DNA from: Asticcacaulis sp. SL142 | Lineage (GTDB): Bacteria > Pseudomonadota > Alphaproteobacteria > Caulobacterales > Caulobacteraceae | DNA: 64,000 nt | Direction: 5' to 3' | Assembly: GCF_026625745.1 (NCBI RefSeq) | Contig: NZ_CP113061.1 | Coordinates: 1,203,501-1,267,500 of the forward strand | In this document: positions 55,680 through 64,000 of the stretch, piece by piece | Position numbering within the stretch: position 1 is the stretch's first letter | How the letters are laid out: each line of letters begins with the position of its first letter | Translations under genes and position numbers: made by a program | Notes under the pieces: model-generated | What the model was told of the DNA's origin: nothing | What the model saw: the letters and a program-made list of their open reading frames with translations, nothing else | Databases searched by the model: none

Positions 55680-56113
55680 GACCGATCGGCAGGGAAACCT
55701 TCTAGTGGAATGCGTCATTCACAAGACGCTCAAGCCTTAACATGGCGACATATAACCTAATCTTGAATACCGAATTCCATTAGCTTTAACCAGCAACCTA
55801 ACAATGGGCGCAAAGCCAGTCAATTCTATCAGTCGTCCTCACAAAATCGACCACGAGCGAAAACCACCAGACGTTAGCGATTTACAGCAGATTATAGCGA
55901 AAGGATGCTGGACAATGCGCTTGTTGATCCGCGAAGTACTACTCTAAACACAAGCTTCGGAGTTGGCCCTTTGACGGTACCTCGCCCAATCCGGACATCG
56001 CACTATCTGCGTATAGCCTCATCTTGAGCGGACATTGGCCGTCCACACGTAGCCACTCCAAAAGCGACATTATTTACTGGGAAGTTCGCGCGGTTTTTCG
56101 ACAAGGATTAAAG
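55680..56113. other. Intergenic region after the glycoside hydrolase cluster
   Basis: About 430 bp. I see no gene. It includes GAGCGGACATTGGCCGTC near 56028, a string of the same kind as AAGCGGACATC near 61896, typical of decayed alphaproteobacterial intergenic repeats. No clear terminator follows the GH31 gene. Confidence 0.35.
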
Positions 56114-56508
56114 TCAAGGCTCGCCAGCTAGAATACGAACCAGTTCGGCGATTTTACGGCGCTGGGCTGGCTCTTTAATTTTTGGAAACGCAACCGCCAT
56201 TGCCGCCTCTTCTCCCGTGAGTGTAAATGTAAGTGGGTTATTGTCCAATTCCGGCCGAGGGTCATTCTTTTCAACCCACACATCATAACCGTCAAAAAAT
56301 ATCCGATTTGCACCCCTAAAAAACGGGACATATCAAATAATACCGACGCGCTTACGCGATTTGAACCGCTCTCGTATTTCTGCACTTGCTGAAATGTGAG
56401 GCCCACAGCTTTTGCCAGTTCAGTCTGGCTGATACCGCTAGTCTTTCGGCACGCCTTAATACGCGACCCCACGTAAATATCGACCGGATGAGAAGATTTT
56501 CTCGCCAT
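56114..56508 (-). pseudogene. XRE-family repressor, frameshifted
   Basis: The ATG-started frame (126 residues to 56128) has a proper XRE HTH: VDIYVGSRIKACRKTSGISQTELAKAVGLTFQQVQKYESGSNRVSASVLFDMSRFLGV. It then runs into basic nonsense (LTVMMCGLKRMTLGRNW). A shift at the six-T run (56294-56299, read as A on the plus strand) restores the natural C-terminus FFDGYDVWVEKNDPRPELDNN, ending ELVRILAGEP, with stop at 56114. The original thus had one more T. Whether the loss is real or a reading error is open. Confidence 0.75.
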
Positions 56509-56550
56509 TTCAAAACCTCACTGTAATGCTTTTACTGAAGATACGTGGCA

Positions 56551-57345
56551 TCAGGCCGCCCGGACGTTCGCCAGGAACTGGTTGACTTCGGAGTTTAGGT
56601 GCTCGGCCATGCTGCCAAGCTCTTTCGCGGCACTCAAAGACTGCTCTGCGGCGGCCCCCGTCTCGGCTGAGCCGGAAAGCACGCCCGCCATACGTTGCGA
56701 GACTTGCTCCGAAGCCGTGGCGACATCCGTTGTAGAGCGGCCAATCTCCTGAACCGTTGCCATCTGCTCTTCGACGGCAGTAGAGATTGAGGCTGCGACG
56801 CCGGCGATCTCACCGATTGCGCGTGTGATTTCAGAAATGGCCTCGACCGTCTCACCTGTGGCTTTCTGAACGTCACTAATCTGATCGACAAACTTTTTAT
56901 CATTTCGACGCCGACGATCGGGGCCAAAATAGCCTGAGACTTTTAAGAAGGGGCGCGGCGAATTCACGATCGCCGATATCTTGCGGTACAACTCGTTGGC
57001 TGTAACCGGCTTGGCGCAAAATTCCGTAACACCTGCATCTCTGGCACTGGTAACGCGCGATTTTTCAGAATGGGCGGTCAACATGATGATTGGCACGAAG
57101 CGATTAGCGCTATCAGTTGAGGTGCGGACAAGCCTCACAAAATCCACGCCATCAAGAACATGCATTTGATAGTCCACAATGACGATATCTATGGAATCAT
57201 TGCGTAAAAAAGCAAAGGCATCTGTAGCGTCTTTTGCCTCAAATATCTTTACGACGCCAAAGCTGCGCAAAATAGTTTTCACAATGGTGATCATGTGGCC
57301 GTTGTCATCCACTACCAAAAATCGGACCCTTTCCAATCCAGCCAT
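56551..57345 (-). CDS. Response regulator receiver fused to a short methyl-accepting segment
   Basis: 264 residues from ATG 57345 (AGAGG 9 bases ahead). CheY-like receiver: VRFLVVDDNGHMITIVKTIL, Asp in DIVIVDYQMHVLDG, Thr in IIMLTAHSEKSR, Lys in EFCAKPVTANEL. After a basic linker (YFGPDRRRRNDK) comes about 110 residues resembling the C-terminal half of the MCP hairpin (GETVEAISEITRAIGEIAGVAASISTAVEEQMATVQEIGRSTTDVATASEQVS). The MCP tip itself is missing. This could let phosphorylation gate assembly with an MCP or make a cytosolic switch. First member of the signalling cluster read after the EAL gene. Confidence 0.8.
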   Translation of the reverse strand: MAGLERVRFLVVDDNGHMITIVKTILRSFGVVKIFEAKDATDAFAFLRNDSIDIVIVDYQMHVLDGVDFVRLVRTSTDSANRFVPIIMLTAHSEKSRVTSARDAGVTEFCAKPVTANELYRKISAIVNSPRPFLKVSGYFGPDRRRRNDKKFVDQISDVQKATGETVEAISEITRAIGEIAGVAASISTAVEEQMATVQEIGRSTTDVATASEQVSQRMAGVLSGSAETGAAAEQSLSAAKELGSMAEHLNSEVNQFLANVRAA

Positions 57346-57405
57346 GTGCCTCACCTCTCGTGTAATTTCTGTACAAAGTTTTATGTAATTGAGCGCACTA
57401 AGCGC

Positions 57406-59060
57406 TTATCGCCAGGATTCGACCTTACCCAGACGCTGCTCGCCTTTAAGGCCAGATGGCAATTGCGCGGCAGGTCGGCCATAGAGATAGCCTTGCCCGT
57501 AATCAATGCCCAGATCGATAGCAAACTGTTCATCGCCGCCGGTCTCTATCATCTCTCCGATCAGGGACGTCCCAAGATCCCGGCACAGGACAACTATAGA
57601 CTGGACAATCGCGCGTTGACGTCTGTCTTTAGCGGCGCGTTTAAGAAAGGGGCAATCCACTTTGACATAATCGACATCAAAATTACAGAGATAGTTATAC
57701 GCCGTTGCCCCCGCCCCAAAGTCATCAAGACATACTCGAATGCCATTTGTGCGTAGCTTTTGAATGAATTTCGCCACGGGCTCGAAGTTTTCGACCATAG
57801 CCGATTCCGTTAGCTCGATCATTAGCAGGTGGGCATAGGCCTTTTCCGCTTTGATCACATCGAACAGGCGGTCGCGGAAAGCTTCGTTCTCCACGGAGCG
57901 ACCTGACAGATTGACCGCCACAGTCTCAGCCGGATGATGACGCAACTCACTGAGAACCTTTGAGGCGATTGCCATATCGAGGTCATTAATCAAGCCAACC
58001 TGCTCGGAAAATGCTATAGTTCCAAACGGATCAGAACCATCGTTTAACCTCACCAAGGCCTCGTGATGATGGACGGATCGGCTGCGGATATCGACTACGG
58101 GCTGAAAATTCAGTGAAAACTGATTGAGAGATATCGCCAGTTTAATTTTCGAGAACTTGGATACGGTTTGCTCGACGACGGCGTCAAGACACGCCGAGAG
58201 CGACGCCAGCCCACAGGTCTGACTTTTTCCGAAGGCAGTAATGGCGTAAGCTAGGGCCTTGGCGGCTTCGGCTGAGCTAATATTGGTCAAATCCAATTTC
58301 ACGGTATCGCCCGTTGCCTTTATCGTTGGATTCGCCACACCCGCCGCTCGCAATAGATCACCAACGTGAGAGCATACAGATGAAAGCTCAGGAGCGGGCT
58401 TGACGCCGAGGCTATGATACCAAACCTGTCACCATTCAACTGGGCGGCAATGCCGCCTTCAGTGGATTGCGCACGAATATAGGCACCAATTTCTGCCATG
58501 ACCAGTTTTGACTTGGCGCTGGGCAAGCGCTCCAAGTTAGATGGCAAGCCTTCCAGCCTGATCATCCTGAGTTCATTGAGCATCTGCGAGCCGGAACCGG
58601 AGTCAAATGGTCTCGCCATACCCGCCACTATTTGCTGAAACGCACCACGATCCAAGAGACCCGTCGCGCGTTCTCGCCTTGGAATATACTTGACGATATG
58701 CGGGGGAAGGACGGTAAAGGTCATATGGACGCCATCCGACCCCGGTCGCGACATCATACCCATATTGACAAATGCCGCATCCCCACTTCGCGGCGTCAAA
58801 CTGACAATACAGGGACCAATTCTGCCCGCGGCTTTCGCATTCTTTATCAAATGGACGATGTAAATAGCTTCCGCGCCTTCAAAAAGGCTCAGGACATCCC
58901 GCCCGGTCAGATCCTCAGCACAGCCACCAAGCAGTGTGTTGGTTGCTCCGACCACCTGCGTAATTCGGTTCTGGTCATCGCTGGAAATGAGCACATCGGC
59001 CGCCGCAAGAGCAAATGTAAGATAGCTGTCCCGCTGTTGTTTTAGGTCCTGACCTTGCAT
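57406..59060 (-). pseudogene. PAS-(degenerate GGDEF)-EAL protein, frameshifted
   Basis: Two overlapping frames, 58320-59060 (246 residues) and 57406-58353 (315 residues), read as one gene of about 551 residues. The N half has a PAS-like domain and a degenerate GGDEF-like domain (LERLPSAKSKLVMAEIGAYIRAQ, GGIAAQLNGDRFG). The C half is an EAL domain: HHEALVRLNDGSDPFG (EAL motif), VAVNLSGRSVE, CLDDFGAGATAYNYLC, and the E-T-x-x-D tail GEMIETGGDEQ. In the region 58413-58425 a one-base change links GDRFG to YHSLGVKPAPELSS in the other frame. EAL residues look intact, so c-di-GMP hydrolysis is possible if the frame is restored. Confidence 0.78.
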
Positions 59061-59076
59061 GTTTCACTCCCCATAG

Positions 59077-60522
59077 TTACGCGACCAAGGCTTCGACATT
59101 ACCCATTACGTGATTTGATGCCTGAGTGACCTCACCGAACGTCGTCGTAAGATGGTTGAGTTTTTCGTCGATCTCCTGAACGGCCATCACCGCGGCCTGC
59201 ATGTTACCGGAAATCTCCGCACTGACCGCATTTTGCTGCTCAATAGCACTGGCTATACTGGACACATTTTCGAGAACCGAGGTCATATTCGATGAGATAG
59301 ACCTTAGGGCTTCAACCACCTCGGTCGTCATGGTCTGCATATTGGTGATTTCTTTTGAGATGGTTTCGGTGGACCTGGCTGCCTGATTGGCAAGAGACTT
59401 GACTTCCGAAGCCACGACCGCAAATCCTCTGCCGGCCTCGCCGGCACGCGCCGATTCAATCGTTGCATTGAGGGCAAGTAGATTGATCTGGCTTGCGATG
59501 TCTTGAATCATTTCGACCACGCTGGTCATTGACGTCGCCGAATCATTCAAGGCTCTTGCCGAACTCCCTGCGCCCTCAGCGTGCTTGAAAATACCTTCCA
59601 CGCTGGTTCTCGCATGCCCCATGCTGCTAGCGATCTCCCGGACGCTTGCACTCAACTCCTCTGACGCCGCCGCAACGGCATGAACGACCGAGCCCGTTTC
59701 GGTTGACGCACTTGAGGCGGTTGACGCCATCTCTGTTGCGGACACCATTCGCGTGGTTACATCTTGTAACTGTTCATTTATATGACGGCCAAGCTCGTCA
59801 TTTCGAAGACGCATGACAGTCTCAGTGATGTCTGTGGCGAACTTAACCACTTTTATTACCACGCCTGTGTCGTCAAAAACAGGATTGTAAGACGCCTGAA
59901 TATAGACTTCGCGGCCACCTTTTCCGATACGCTTGTATTCTGCCGCCTGGAATTCACCGTTTCGCAAGGCCTCCCAAAAGGCGTTGTATTCCTTGGACTG
60001 GCTATAGTGAGATTCACAGAACATCCGGTGGTGCTGGCCCACGACCTCATCAAGGGAATAACCCATAGTTTTTAGAAAATTATCATTGGCGGTGAGTATT
60101 TCGCCCCCGGGTGCAAATTCGATAACCGCTTGGGCACGTTCAATGGCGTTGACTTTACCGGCATGGTCCAAGCTTTTGGCCTTCGCTTCGGTAATATCTG
60201 ATGCCAGCTCGACTATTCTTACGACCTTGCCCGTGCGGTCACGGACAGGATTATAGCTTGCTTGGAGCCATAAAATTTTGCCCCCGGCCCCGACCCTCTT
60301 GAATTCACCCGTCGTAAACTGACCAGCTGCAAGCCCACGCCATAACTGGCTGTAGTTTTCAGATTGAACATACTCGGGAAGACAAAACAAACGATGATGT
60401 TGCCCTATGACATCCTTTTCAGCGTAACCTACCGCTGCGAGGAAATTCTTATTCGCCCGGATTATCTTGCCGTCAGGATCGAATTCAATGATGGCTTGGG
60501 AGACGTTTATGGCCTCGACCAA
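59077..60522 (-). CDS. PAS-PAS methyl-accepting chemotaxis protein (cytosolic)
   Basis: 481 residues as an intact frame from a TTG. Two tandem PAS domains (about residues 1-115 and 125-240) share the repeat (I/V)GQHHR(L/M)FC and QASYNPV(R/F)D and end ITEA/ITET. The MCP signalling domain has the tip [49 protein letters not shown]. No membrane segment, so it is cytoplasmic. An upstream ATG at 60557 with an excellent GGGAGGG ribosome site is out of frame; adding one T to the run at 60540-60544 would give [16 protein letters not shown] and join it. That suggests the real start is at 60557 with a one-base loss. Confidence 0.85.
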   Translation of the reverse strand: MVEAINVSQAIIEFDPDGKIIRANKNFLAAVGYAEKDVIGQHHRLFCLPEYVQSENYSQLWRGLAAGQFTTGEFKRVGAGGKILWLQASYNPVRDRTGKVVRIVELASDITEAKAKSLDHAGKVNAIERAQAVIEFAPGGEILTANDNFLKTMGYSLDEVVGQHHRMFCESHYSQSKEYNAFWEALRNGEFQAAEYKRIGKGGREVYIQASYNPVFDDTGVVIKVVKFATDITETVMRLRNDELGRHINEQLQDVTTRMVSATEMASTASSASTETGSVVHAVAAASEELSASVREIASSMGHARTSVEGIFKHAEGAGSSARALNDSATSMTSVVEMIQDIASQINLLALNATIESARAGEAGRGFAVVASEVKSLANQAARSTETISKEITNMQTMTTEVVEALRSISSNMTSVLENVSSIASAIEQQNAVSAEISGNMQAAVMAVQEIDEKLNHLTTTFGEVTQASNHVMGNVEALVA

Positions 60523-60746
60523 AAACCGATCCGCACTAGAAAAACATCTGTTAACATGGACTTCCCTCCCAATGAGCGCGTAGCCATTCGGCCATACTCA
60601 TGTGTCTTCTTATCTCGAGGGTTCTGTCGCCCTTTGAGATCAAAGTTATCCGATATTGGTGCAAATAAATTAACAACACCGAAATAGCGGATGTGACATC
60701 CCGACGCACCTGAGTTAAAGTACGCAAGTTTCGGAGCTTTGGTTTT

Positions 60747-61562
60747 CTATTTTATAAGATTGCGGCGAAATGCCTCGGAAATTGCATGCGTCCGGCCTTT
60801 GGCGTGAAGTTTTTTCGAGGCCGATTTAACGTATGAATAGAGGGTCTCAATCGAGTATGTTGTCATCTGATGTATGCCCGCGATTTCATGACCGTCAGCC
60901 AGTAGCTGAAGGCAGGTGATCTCTCCCGCCGACATTCCTAAATGCTGATTCATGGACAACAATAGTTCCTTCGATAGCTCTGCATGAACGACGCGGGTAG
61001 CCATCTCTAGGATAAACTTCTCTGCTTCAGAAAATGGCGTGGCGCGGCAAAATATCCCTCCTCCGAACCTATACTCTTTATCAAAGAAGCCCACGGCAGA
61101 CCGCCTCGAAATTCCATATTCACGTTCAAGTTCGCGAATTCGACTAAGAGAAGAAACATTTAAAACCTCCGAAGGAAGGTCATGCCAACTTCCCCAATGT
61201 TTCTCTGGGGTTATCAGAACTGAAAGGGGGTCATGAGGATATAACCCTTCAGCAACAAACTTCCGTAAGAAGCCTTCAGGCATGTCAGAAGCCAGCATAA
61301 CGCCATTGCCAACCCCCAAGCCCGAAAAGGCCATTCCGGAGATGGCGAAAAAATCAAATGCGACTAGCTTCCGCACTTGTGCCATTTTCGGATGGTTGGC
61401 ATGGGCTCTGCCGAACTCAATGGCAACAACTTCCATCTTAGCTTGCTGAGCAGGGTCTGCTGTGCGCTTGGAACGGTAACTGGGCAATTGGTCAGCTCTA
61501 CATTCATGAAACGGTGTCAGTGTAGGTTGGCGTAATTTTACCGCCCATTCAAGCCCGCCCAT
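60747..61562 (-). CDS. LuxR-family regulator with autoinducer-binding-like domain
   Basis: 271 residues if the first ATG is used; an ATG at 61436 (229 residues) gives a more usual length. The N-terminal sensor domain is of the autoinducer_bind type by layout (LVAFDFFAISGMAFSGLGVGN, then GLYPHDPLSVLITPEKHWGSWHDLP, with conserved Trp and Asp positions). The C-terminal HTH is LGMSAGEITCLQLLADGHEIAGIHQMTTYSIETLYSYVKSASKKLHAKGRTHAISEAF. No luxI-type synthase is in the window, so it would be an orphan sensor. First gene of the cluster on the minus strand. Confidence 0.78.
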   Translation of the reverse strand: MGGLEWAVKLRQPTLTPFHECRADQLPSYRSKRTADPAQQAKMEVVAIEFGRAHANHPKMAQVRKLVAFDFFAISGMAFSGLGVGNGVMLASDMPEGFLRKFVAEGLYPHDPLSVLITPEKHWGSWHDLPSEVLNVSSLSRIRELEREYGISRRSAVGFFDKEYRFGGGIFCRATPFSEAEKFILEMATRVVHAELSKELLLSMNQHLGMSAGEITCLQLLADGHEIAGIHQMTTYSIETLYSYVKSASKKLHAKGRTHAISEAFRRNLIK

Positions 61563-62005
61563 GTAAACGCCGTTGACTAATCCAGGCCCGCGCGCTTGGC
61601 AATTATCTCTACTGTTGTCTTTAGGAAGTCCGCGCTCATTGAAACTGGCTGCCTCCGTGGTGAAAGTGGACGCGGTGACAAGAGCGGATAACTTTCTTGA
61701 TCAAAGCTCTTCAGGCCATTCTGCGGCGCATGAAAGGCTGCCAGTATATTTACTCTGTCGGCTACATTGGTCCGCTATGAAATTTTAGAGCACACTCGCC
61801 AATGTCGCCTTTGGGCCAAATCGAGCCGACTGCCCGATTGTCGCGTTCGCGCCCAAAGCGGGAGCCAACCCCGTCGTTTGTATCAATTTGCCCAGAAGCG
61901 GACATCGGTCTCGATTCCACCGCAGCATTGGCGACTGATCTTCGCTTGAAGTCGAGCTGTTCATATCAGGTTCAGCCGGCGCTCCCTATTCATCTGATAC
62001 CGTCC
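61563..62005. other. Non-coding stretch with degenerate intergenic repeats
   Basis: About 440 bp. GCCCAAAGCGG (61851-61861) and GCCCAGAAGCGGAC (61890-61903) repeat a motif also found downstream of the next gene. In-frame translations here (for example a frame beginning MSPLGQIEPTARL) look like the well-known over-called alphaproteobacterial junk frames, not protein. Around 61960-61995 another frame reads RFSRRSLFI, which resembles the lost N-terminus of the following serine hydrolase. Confidence 0.5.
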
Positions 62006-63400
62006 ATGGCCTGCACGATTGCAACGCCGGTTCATGCGGCAGATGCGCCCGCATCAGCTCTGGCTCAGGCACCCGCAATTGCGACGGATCCGGCGACAAT
62101 GGCCAAAATCCAGTCCATGATTCAGACCTATCCAGATGCCGGGCAGTTCATGGGCGCGGTTCTGATCGCCAAGGACGGACAGGTCGTGCTCGACAAGGGC
62201 TTCGGGTTCGCCGACCGTAACGCAAAAACACAGATCACACCCAACACACGCTTTTACATCGCTTCGATGACCAAGCAGTTCACAGCGGCGGCGATCCTGC
62301 TATTGGAAGAGCGCGGCAAGCTCAGCATCAATGATCCTATCGGCAAGCACGTGTCGGGACTACCGGCGTCCTGGGCGGCCATTCCTCTGATAAATCTGCT
62401 CACCCACACGTCGGGCATTCCTGATTGGGGCAACCGACCTGAAGCGCAAGCGACACAGCTGAAGCCTATGACGGCGGAACAGATGCTGGCATTTGTTACG
62501 GCGAAGCCGCTCGATTTCGTACCGGACACGGCTTACGCCTACAGCAACACCAATTACGTCCTGCTCGGCATGGCCGTTGAAAAGGCCAGCGGCCAGCCCT
62601 TTGTGACCTTCCTGAAGGACAATATCTTCGTTCCGTTGGGGATGGAGGCCACCGCTGTCAATGTCGCGCTTCCGAGCCTCAAAGGCTACATTTACCGGCC
62701 GGGCGGCTTGGACATTGAAACACCTAAAACCTACGATCAGACCTCAGCGTTGGGAGATAGCGGCATTGTCTCAACTACGCATGATCTTATGAAATGGCAG
62801 CAGGGCCTGTTTGGTGGCAAGCTTCTGACACCGGCTTCACTTAGCAAGATGATAACGGCTTACAAGAACGACCGCGGCGTCAATGGCAATAACGGTTTCG
62901 GGTTGGTCGTCCGGGCACCGCGCGGGGGCTTACGCCAATTTCACCACGGTGGGGCGCTTCCGGGTTTTCAGTCGACCATAGCTTGGTATCCCGACGCAAA
63001 ACTGTCGGTGATCCTTCTTGAAAACGTCGAAGCGCGCAAGCCCGCGCCGTCGGCGGAAGAGATGCGCGGTAATATCGTCACCGCCCTGACCGGAGGCGAT
63101 GTGCCGCCGCCCTTGGTCCATAAGGAGATTCAGGTCAGCCCCGACGTGCTGGCGGCTTATCTCGGCACCTATGAATTGGCCCAGCCGAAATTACACACGA
63201 TGACCATCACGCTCGAAGACGGTCAGTTGTTCGCTGAGTCTAAAGGCGCCTGGCGGTTTCCGGTTTACCCCGAAACCCCGACGCGGTTCTTCAGCAAACA
63301 TTTCGAGGCGCAGTTCGAATTCGTCACAGCCGCGGATGGTAAAGTCACCGGACTGGTCTTCCACAATGGCGGACGTTCAACGCCGGGCGTGAGGAAGTAG
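62006..63400 (+). CDS. Serine hydrolase, class C beta-lactamase family (copy 2), N-terminus uncertain
   Basis: 464 residues from the ATG at 62006; an open frame extends to 61802 but through non-coding repeat sequence. Catalytic FYIASMTKQFT, YAYSNTNYVLLGM and the HHGGALPGFQSTIAWYPDAKLSV motif are all present, as is the C-terminal domain ending FHNGGRSTPGVRK. Closely similar to the copy at 15432-16874. From 62006 the protein starts MACTIATPVHAADAPASA, an incomplete signal peptide; the missing basic/hydrophobic part seems to be in another frame just upstream, so export may be lost. A TIATPVHA|AD cleavage site is suggested. Confidence 0.78.
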   Translation: MACTIATPVHAADAPASALAQAPAIATDPATMAKIQSMIQTYPDAGQFMGAVLIAKDGQVVLDKGFGFADRNAKTQITPNTRFYIASMTKQFTAAAILLLEERGKLSINDPIGKHVSGLPASWAAIPLINLLTHTSGIPDWGNRPEAQATQLKPMTAEQMLAFVTAKPLDFVPDTAYAYSNTNYVLLGMAVEKASGQPFVTFLKDNIFVPLGMEATAVNVALPSLKGYIYRPGGLDIETPKTYDQTSALGDSGIVSTTHDLMKWQQGLFGGKLLTPASLSKMITAYKNDRGVNGNNGFGLVVRAPRGGLRQFHHGGALPGFQSTIAWYPDAKLSVILLENVEARKPAPSAEEMRGNIVTALTGGDVPPPLVHKEIQVSPDVLAAYLGTYELAQPKLHTMTITLEDGQLFAESKGAWRFPVYPETPTRFFSKHFEAQFEFVTAADGKVTGLVFHNGGRSTPGVRK

Positions 63401-63889
63401 CCGCTTTGAGCACAGCGTTGAGTTTCTGTGCACTTCCTGACCACAAGAGTCAAAAGTGCGCCCGAAGCGGTAACTTACGCGGCACCGCAGGCTGAGCCCG
63501 AAAGCGGAACTTGGCGAACTGTTAAGGCCCCACAATGGGGCAAAAAATTGGATAACGGCGGGCTTTACGTATGTCGCCACCGTTGCATCAGAATACCAAC
63601 ATCGACTCCTCAAATACAGCGGGCGGTAGTTATATGGACTTCGGCAAGTGGTAAAATAGAACCAATTCAAATACTGCAAGCAATTTAGACGTTTTATTGG
63701 TGAAATATAATTTCCAGGTCTGATACTTATTGGCTATCCGCCAAACATTTATTCAACATATTACCGCTCCCAGAGCCTTTGACTTTTAATCGTTCAGATT
63801 AAGCGATTAGCAATATTGATCGATTAAATTGTCATTTGAAAATACCTCACGCGTTGCGTCTGAAAGAGGTGTCGTAGAAGAATGAAGAC
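63401..63889. other. Intergenic region after the second serine hydrolase
   Basis: About 490 bp. The first 110 bp contain GCCCGAAGCGG (63460-63470) and GCCCGAAAGCGGAAC (63496-63510), two more copies of the motif seen ahead of the serine hydrolase. The remainder is AT-rich (TTTATTGGTGAAATATAATTTCC and onward) and likely holds the promoter of the PAS-domain gene. No gene is seen. Confidence 0.4.
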
Positions 63890-64000
63890 ATGGAAACACA
63901 CCGGCCTCTTACTGTAGGCGAAAGTCAATGTCTCGACTGGCCGTTCGAGGATAAGGATATGTTCGAGATATTTTTCGAACACAATCCCATCCCCATGTGG
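63890..64000 (+). CDS. PAS-domain signalling protein, 5' part (runs off right edge)
   Basis: 37 codons from the ATG at 63890 with no stop before the window end. The residues DMFEIFFEHNPIPMW are the usual opening of a PAS sensor domain. Likely the N-terminus of a histidine kinase or GGDEF/EAL protein. Only this fragment is visible, so the output domain is unknown. No strong ribosome site; an upstream ATG at 63882 is in another frame and stops soon. Confidence 0.6.
   Translation, partial: METHRPLTVGESQCLDWPFEDKDMFEIFFEHNPIPMW

Noticed and set aside
61802-62005. N-terminal extension of the second serine hydrolase
   Set aside because: The translated segment (MSPLGQIEPTARL onward) resembles the over-called intergenic junk frames common in alphaproteobacteria and has no match in the paralogue.

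Overview
The window reads as part of an alphaproteobacterial chromosome, most likely Caulobacteraceae and probably close to Asticcacaulis. This is judged from remembered resemblance of ClpS, EF-Tu, the str operon and the DnaJ-like/BolA pair to Caulobacter proteins; no search was run. Coding density is high, with few intergenic stretches over 300 bp.

Layout. 0-1.6 kb: 5' part of clpA, then clpS, both minus strand. 2.0-4.5 kb: an AT-richer prophage relic (tail chaperone-like gene, truncated tape measure, GIY-YIG gene). 4.5-9.4 kb: phasin with a palindromic upstream site, D,D-carboxypeptidase with SPOR domain, CelD-type acyltransferase, GST, DUF2007. 9.4-10.6 kb: RHH antitoxin / RelE toxin pair followed one base later by a HEPN-like gene. 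10.7-15.4 kb: str operon rpsL-rpsG-fusA-tuf. 15.4-27 kb: housekeeping and fatty-acid genes (serine hydrolase, YpfJ-type peptidase, acyl-CoA synthetase, VIT transporter, GFA protein, DnaJ-like, BolA, fadJ-fadA). 27.1-30.9 kb: a four-gene operon for a 2-keto-3-deoxy-sugar-acid route (lactonase, KDGal kinase, KDPGal aldolase, MFS carrier). 30.9-35.1 kb: HxlR/quinone-reductase-like pair, GNAT, Nudix, P1-nuclease-like enzyme, ferredoxin, HPt protein.

35.2-38.5 kb: a small island at a tRNA-Lys(CTT) gene, with a tyrosine integrase, an MqsRA toxin-antitoxin pair, an AlpA-like regulator and a decayed GIY-YIG gene. 38.5-47.7 kb: a membrane GGDEF-EAL protein, then an ion-related group: BacNav-type channel overlapping a TerC gene, a zinc-ribbon protein, a short KdpD-like kinase with its OmpR-type regulator, and a LysR gene divergent from an SbtA-like permease. 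48.2-55.7 kb: three secreted glycoside hydrolases (MGH1-like with discoidin repeats, GH43, GH31 with PA14), likely for plant side-chain breakdown. 56.1-61.6 kb: a minus-strand signalling cluster (XRE repressor, receiver-MCP hybrid, EAL protein, PAS-PAS-MCP, LuxR-type regulator). 62.0-63.4 kb: a second serine hydrolase, paralogous to the one at 15.4 kb. The right edge cuts a PAS-domain gene.

Most notable points: the possible three-gene toxin-antitoxin-HEPN locus; the channel/TerC/KdpDE-like/SbtA grouping; the tRNA-Lys whose acceptor stem has a mismatch next to the integrase; and three separate one-base losses in or near homopolymers within about 4.3 kb of the signalling cluster, which either mark decay or sequence error. 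No CRISPR array, rRNA, complete IS element or clearly undescribed multi-gene system could be demonstrated from sequence alone.
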